A stretch of DNA of 64,000 nucleotides, from contig NZ_BLJA01000001.1 in assembly GCF_019972295.1 (NCBI RefSeq), forward strand, positions 2,360,158 to 2,424,157. The letters run 5' to 3'. The DNA is from Geobacter sp. AOG2. Its GTDB lineage: Bacteria; Desulfobacterota; Desulfuromonadia; Geobacterales; Pseudopelobacteraceae. Positions 59,899 through 64,000 of the stretch are shown here, piece after piece. Each line of letters opens with the position of its first letter. Position 1 is the first letter of the stretch. The notes under the pieces are model-generated. The model had not been told where the DNA came from. It was given only the letters and a program-made list of their open reading frames with translations, and made no database searches. The translations under genes were made by a program, and so were the position numbers.

Positions 59899-59937
59899 AG
59901 GGAGGTGAGGCGAAACCTCATTCCGCCTAACCTCCCT
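59899..59937 (-). terminator. strong hairpin after rpoC
   Basis: AGGGAGGT (59899-59906) pairs with ACCTCCCT (59930-59937), continued inside by AGGCG with CGCCT after one mismatch. The T-run expected for a terminator is missing; on the minus strand TATCTCTAAAAAAA follows, with seven T only about 30 nt later. It could be a weak terminator or an RNA-processing site separating rpoC from the rpsL operon. Confidence 0.5.
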
Positions 59938-59961
59938 ATAAATTACAATTATTACGAAATG

Positions 59962-62900
59962 TTATGCAGCATCCAACTCATCTTCAACCGCATCGGCAAC
60001 CGGCTCCTCCGGCTGGATAGTCTCCTGAGCCTGCGCCTCTGCCTGCAAACGCAAGTGACGATACCGAGCAAGGCCTGTCCCTGCGGGAATAAGCCGCCCC
60101 ATGATGACGTTCTCCTTCAGGCCACGCAGGTAGTCCACCTTGCCTTCGATGGCGGCCTGGGTCAGAACCTTGGTGGTTTCCTGGAAGGAAGCCGCCGAGA
60201 TAAACGACTCAGTGGAGAGTGACGCCTTGGTGATGCCCAGAAGCAGAGGCTCAGCAATTGCCGGACGCTTGCCCTCCGCCAGCACCTTCTCATTCTCTTC
60301 CTCAAACACCCACCGTTCCACCTGGTCGTCAACCAGCAGATTGGCGTCACCAACCTCTTTGATACGCACACGCCGCAACATTTGGCGTACGATGGTCTCA
60401 ATGTGCTTATCGTTGATCTTGACGCCTTGGAGGCGATAGACCTCCTGGACCTCGTCAACCAGATACTTGGCCAACTCCTTGACACCGAGCACACGCAGGA
60501 TGTCGTGAGGATTCGAGGAGCCGTCCATGAGCGCCTCGCCGGCGCGTACATGATCTCCCTCATGGACACTGATATGCTTACCTTTTGGTATCAGGTATTC
60601 CTTCGGTTCGCCCAGTTCCGGCGTAACAACAACCTTGCGCTTGCCTTTGGCATCCTTGCCGAAGGTAACCCGGCCATCGATCTCGGAAATAACTGCGAAA
60701 TCCTTGGGTTTGCGCGCCTCGAACAACTCGGCGACACGCGGCAGACCACCGGTGATGTCCTTGGTCTTGGTCGTTTCACGAGGGATCTTGGCAATAATAT
60801 CACCGGCGCTTACCAGTGCATCCTCCTGGACGTAGATATTGGCACCCACCGGCAGGAAATATCGGCCAATGGTTCCGCCGCCATCGCCGCTGGTGTCCTT
60901 GATGGCAATGCGTGGACGCTTGTCCGTATCCTTGGTCTCGATGATGACCTTGCGGGAGAGACCAGTCACTTCGTCCAGTTGTTCCTCAATGGTAACGCCC
61001 TCAGCAATGTCGCCGAACTTGACCTTACCGGCCACTTCGGTGAGGATCGGCATGGTGTAGGGGTCCCACTCGGCCAGAGTGGCGCCTTGCTTCACTTTGC
61101 CGTCCGGGGCGACCCGGATCTTGGCGCCGTAGACGACCGTGTATTTCTCGCGTTCGCGACCGGTTTCGTCGATAACGGCGATCTCGCCGTTGCGGTTCAT
61201 GACGATATGGTGTCCCTCGTTGTTTACGACCGTATTCACGTTGATGTACTTGAGGGTACCATCGGTACGGGCCTCCAGAGAGGTCTGCTCGGCATGGCGG
61301 GAAGCGGTACCACCGATGTGGAAGGTACGCATGGTCAGCTGGGTTCCCGGCTCACCAATGGACTGGGCGGCAATGACGCCGACCGCCTCGCCCATGTTGA
61401 CGATATGGCCACGGGCCAGATCGCGGCCGTAGCACTTGGCGCAGATGCCGCGCCGGCTCTGGCAGGTGAGCACTGAACGAATCTTGACCTTCTCCAGACC
61501 CGCGTCCTCGATCCGCTTTACCAGGTTTTCGTCGATCTCCTGGTTGGCGTCCACCAGCACCTCACCCGTAACCGGGTCAAGGATGTCGTCCAGGGCCACG
61601 CGGCCCAGGATGCGGTCGCCGATATGCTCGATAATCTCGCCCCCCTCCGTCAGGGAAGACACCGTCAGGCCATCCAGGGTACCGCAGTCGTCCTCGGTGA
61701 TGATGGCATCCTGGGCCACGTCCACCAGGCGGCGGGTAAGGTAACCGGAGTTGGCGGTCTTGAGCGCCGTATCGGCCAAGCCTTTGCGGGCGCCGTGGGT
61801 GGATATGAAATACTGGAGAACCGTCAACCCTTCGCGGAAATTTGCGGTAATGGGGGTTTCGATGATCTCGCCGGAAGGCTTGGCCATCAAACCGCGCATA
61901 CCGGCCAACTGGCGGATCTGCTGTGCCGAACCACGGGCTCCCGAATCCGCCATCATGTGTATGGCGTTGAAGGATGCCTCATGGACCTCTTCACCATCGA
62001 CCAGGAAGCTCTCCTTGGACAGGTTGTCGAGCATCTCCTTGGCAATGTCCTCGGTAGCTTTTGCCCAGATGTCGATGACCTTGTTGTAACGCTCGCCGTC
62101 GGTAATGAGACCCTCGGTGTACTGGTTCTGGATCTCCTTGACCTCGTCCTCAGCCTTGGTGATGATGGCTGCCTTCCCTTCCGGGATGACCATATCGTCC
62201 AGGCAGATGGAGATGCCGGCCAGGTTGGCGTAGCGGAAACCGATCTCCTTGAGGCGGTCGGCCAGGATAACGGTCTCCTTGCTGTCGGCCAGGCGATAGC
62301 AGGTATCCACAAGGTTGGACAGTTCCTTTTTGTTGAGCACCTTGTTGATGGCACTAAACGGTACCTGGGGCGGCAGAATTTCCCGCATGATGATGCGGCC
62401 GACAGTAGTATCGATCAACTGCGGCTTTTCGTCGATTACCAGGTTTTTCATCCGCACACGGACCTTGGCCTGCATGTCAACCTCACCGGCATCGAAAGCG
62501 ATACGCACCTCATCGGTGGACGAGAAGATCTTGCCGGTACCCTTGACCTTGCGGTACATCAGCTTGCCGGTGGCGGGGTCGATCTTGGCGCGGCCGGTCT
62601 TGTCGTCGGGATCCGGCTCGTACAGGCGATCACGGGTCATGTAGTAGGCACCGAGCACCATGTCCTGAGACGGGACGATAATCGGCTTGCCGTGGGCCGG
62701 CGACAGGATGTTGTTGGTGGACATCATCAGGACGCGAGCCTCTACCTGGCTCTCGATGGAGAGGGGGAGATGCACGGCCATTTGGTCACCGTCGAAGTCG
62801 GCGTTGAAAGCGGTACAGACCAGCGGATGCAACTGAATGGCCTTGCCTTCGATCAGTACCGGCTCAAAGGCCTGAATGCCGAGACGATGCAGAGTCGGAG

Positions 62901-64000
62901 CACGGTTGAGCATCACTGGATGTTCCTTGATGACCTCCTCCAGCACGTCCCACACTTCGGGGCGTTCCTTCTCCACCATCTTCTTGGCGCTTTTGATGGT
63001 GGTTACGTAGCCACGCTCTTCAAGCTTGTTGTAGATAAACGGCTTGAACAGTTCCAGGGCCATCTTCTTCGGCAGGCCGCACTGGTGCAACCGCAGTTCC
63101 GGGCCGACAACGATGACCGAACGGCCGGAATAGTCAACACGCTTACCAAGAAGGTTCTGGCGGAAGCGGCCCGACTTGCCCTTGAGCATGTCGGACAGGG
63201 ATTTCAAGGGACGCTTATTGGGCCCGGCTATGGCGCGACCGCGACGGCCGTTGTCGAACAACGCGTCAACAGCTTCCTGAAGCATCCTCTTCTCGTTGCG
63301 GATGATCACCTCCGGCGCCTGGAGTTCGCAGAGGCGCTTGAGACGGTTATTACGGTTGATGACCCTGCGGTACAGGTCGTTCAGGTCGGAGGTGGCGAAG
63401 CGGCCGCCATCCAGCGGCACCAGGGGGCGCAATTCCGGCGGCAGGACCGGGATGCATTCCAGGATCATCCATTCCGGCTTGTTGCCCGAGGACTTGAATG
63501 CTTCCACAACCTTAAGGCGTTTGGCGGTCTTTTTGCGTTTCGCCTCACTGGTGGACTCCATCATCTCGGAACGAAGAGATACCGCAAGTTCATCCAGGTC
63601 GAGGGAACGGAGGCAGTTGCGGATGGCCTCGGCCCCCATGCCGCCCTCGAAGGCATCACTGCCGTATTCCTGCTGGGCCTTGAGGAATTTTTCCTCAGAC
63701 ATTACCTCGCAGAACTGCATAGGCGTGTTCTTGGGGTCGCTGATGACGAACGCCTCGAAGTAGAGAACCTTTTCCAGGTCCTTGAGGGTTATGTCCAACA
63801 GATTGCCGATACGCGACGGCAATGACTTGAGGAACCAGATATGGGCAACCGGCGTGGCAAGGTCGATGTGTCCCAGCCGTTCCCGGCGCACCTTGGAGGG
63901 AATAACCTCAACCCCGCACTTTTCGCAGATGATGCCGCGGTGTTTCATGCGTTTGTACTTGCCGCAGTTGCACTCGTAGTCCTTGGTGGGACCGAAAATC
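59962..64000 (-). CDS. rpoC: RNA polymerase beta' subunit (5' end outside window)
   Basis: About 1345 C-terminal residues are visible; the frame is open to the window edge, so roughly the first 55 to 65 residues are missing. The zinc ribbon [22 protein letters not shown] is at the visible start. The catalytic [12 protein letters not shown], the bridge helix/trigger-loop region ([16 protein letters not shown]) and the second zinc site ([11 protein letters not shown]) follow. The last 30 residues are acidic and Ala/Glu-rich. rpoB should lie just beyond the right edge. Confidence 0.98.
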   Translation of the reverse strand, partial: IFGPTKDYECNCGKYKRMKHRGIICEKCGVEVIPSKVRRERLGHIDLATPVAHIWFLKSLPSRIGNLLDITLKDLEKVLYFEAFVISDPKNTPMQFCEVMSEEKFLKAQQEYGSDAFEGGMGAEAIRNCLRSLDLDELAVSLRSEMMESTSEAKRKKTAKRLKVVEAFKSSGNKPEWMILECIPVLPPELRPLVPLDGGRFATSDLNDLYRRVINRNNRLKRLCELQAPEVIIRNEKRMLQEAVDALFDNGRRGRAIAGPNKRPLKSLSDMLKGKSGRFRQNLLGKRVDYSGRSVIVVGPELRLHQCGLPKKMALELFKPFIYNKLEERGYVTTIKSAKKMVEKERPEVWDVLEEVIKEHPVMLNRAPTLHRLGIQAFEPVLIEGKAIQLHPLVCTAFNADFDGDQMAVHLPLSIESQVEARVLMMSTNNILSPAHGKPIIVPSQDMVLGAYYMTRDRLYEPDPDDKTGRAKIDPATGKLMYRKVKGTGKIFSSTDEVRIAFDAGEVDMQAKVRVRMKNLVIDEKPQLIDTTVGRIIMREILPPQVPFSAINKVLNKKELSNLVDTCYRLADSKETVILADRLKEIGFRYANLAGISICLDDMVIPEGKAAIITKAEDEVKEIQNQYTEGLITDGERYNKVIDIWAKATEDIAKEMLDNLSKESFLVDGEEVHEASFNAIHMMADSGARGSAQQIRQLAGMRGLMAKPSGEIIETPITANFREGLTVLQYFISTHGARKGLADTALKTANSGYLTRRLVDVAQDAIITEDDCGTLDGLTVSSLTEGGEIIEHIGDRILGRVALDDILDPVTGEVLVDANQEIDENLVKRIEDAGLEKVKIRSVLTCQSRRGICAKCYGRDLARGHIVNMGEAVGVIAAQSIGEPGTQLTMRTFHIGGTASRHAEQTSLEARTDGTLKYINVNTVVNNEGHHIVMNRNGEIAVIDETGREREKYTVVYGAKIRVAPDGKVKQGATLAEWDPYTMPILTEVAGKVKFGDIAEGVTIEEQLDEVTGLSRKVIIETKDTDKRPRIAIKDTSGDGGGTIGRYFLPVGANIYVQEDALVSAGDIIAKIPRETTKTKDITGGLPRVAELFEARKPKDFAVISEIDGRVTFGKDAKGKRKVVVTPELGEPKEYLIPKGKHISVHEGDHVRAGEALMDGSSNPHDILRVLGVKELAKYLVDEVQEVYRLQGVKINDKHIETIVRQMLRRVRIKEVGDANLLVDDQVERWVFEEENEKVLAEGKRPAIAEPLLLGITKASLSTESFISAASFQETTKVLTQAAIEGKVDYLRGLKENVIMGRLIPAGTGLARYRHLRLQAEAQAQETIQPEEPVADAVEDELDAA

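Larger units (their letters stand above)
59511..59961 (-). other. rpoC-rpsL intergenic region and long str-operon leader
   Basis: 451 nt without a convincing gene. In the direction of transcription it holds the hairpin after rpoC, promoter P1, about 230 nt of leader containing a small GTCGG/CCGAC hairpin near 59758-59774, promoter P2 and then about 70 nt to the rpsL start. A few short frames are open on both strands but lack ribosome sites and family similarity. Confidence 0.6.

Noticed and set aside
59511-59961. tRNA or small protein gene in the rpoC-rpsL gap
   Set aside because: No cloverleaf or TpsiC-arm sequence is seen, and the short frames lack ribosome sites.
61624-63825. 733-codon open frame on the plus strand opposite rpoC
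   Set aside because: It is the antisense of a highly conserved gene, has no ribosome site or recognisable domain, and its length follows from high GC and codon bias of rpoC.

Overview
The window reads as chromosomal DNA of a deltaproteobacterium of the Geobacter group (order Geobacterales). This is inferred from four things: a 12-heme secreted c-type cytochrome, a type IV pilus assembly operon in the order pilM-N-O-P-Q, an acetate permease (actP with its yjcH-type partner) under an IclR-type regulator, and strong GGAGG ribosome binding sites at moderate to high GC. I see no prophage, CRISPR array, rRNA or tRNA. The only mobile-looking DNA is one 170-bp MITE-like element at 2938-3107.

Layout. 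1-2936 (+): 3' end of pyrG, then kdsA and a ParA/MinD-like ATPase with an unrecognised Cys/His C-terminal region. 3201-8434 (-): recN, nadK and valS packed together. 8541-15226 (-): a small XRE-type regulator, pilM-N-O-P-Q, a lipoprotein and a probable decayed gene tail, ending at a terminator. 15344-16310 (+): the dodecaheme cytochrome, divergent from the pilus operon. 16371-20995 (-): iclR-type regulator, yjcH, actP and a DUF294-type nucleotidyltransferase-like signalling protein. 21348-28749 (+): secA, argJ, a response regulator, trpD and trpC. 28756-40226: mixed housekeeping and small genes (Fe-S flavoprotein-like protein, S41 peptidase, DUF4149 protein, excisionase-like protein with a Cys-rich tail, MFS transporter, NtrX/NtrY-like two-component pair, UbiB-like kinase, phasin-like protein, YaaR/DUF327 protein).

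40322-64000 (-): the large ribosomal block. In transcription order it runs rpoC (5' truncated by the window edge), rpsL-rpsG-fusA-tuf, the S10 genes (rpsJ to rpsQ), the spc genes (rplN to secY, adk, map, rpmJ) and the alpha genes (rpsM, rpsK, rpsD, rpoA, rplQ), ending at a strong bidirectional terminator at 40255-40295. infA is absent from its common place between map and rpmJ. The 451-nt gap between rpoC and rpsL carries two good sigma-70-like promoters and implies a leader of about 320 nt from the upstream one.

The regions connect functionally. The pilus and cytochrome loci share one divergent control region, consistent with extracellular electron transfer. The acetate genes fit acetate as main electron donor. 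SecA and SecY supply export for the pilus secretin and the cytochrome. Several ribosomal proteins are the zinc-binding forms. I found no clearly new multigene system. The most interesting leads are the pil/cytochrome divergon with its small regulator, the ParA-like ATPase, the Cys-tailed excisionase-like protein, the MITE, and the use of TTG starts in four ribosomal protein genes.
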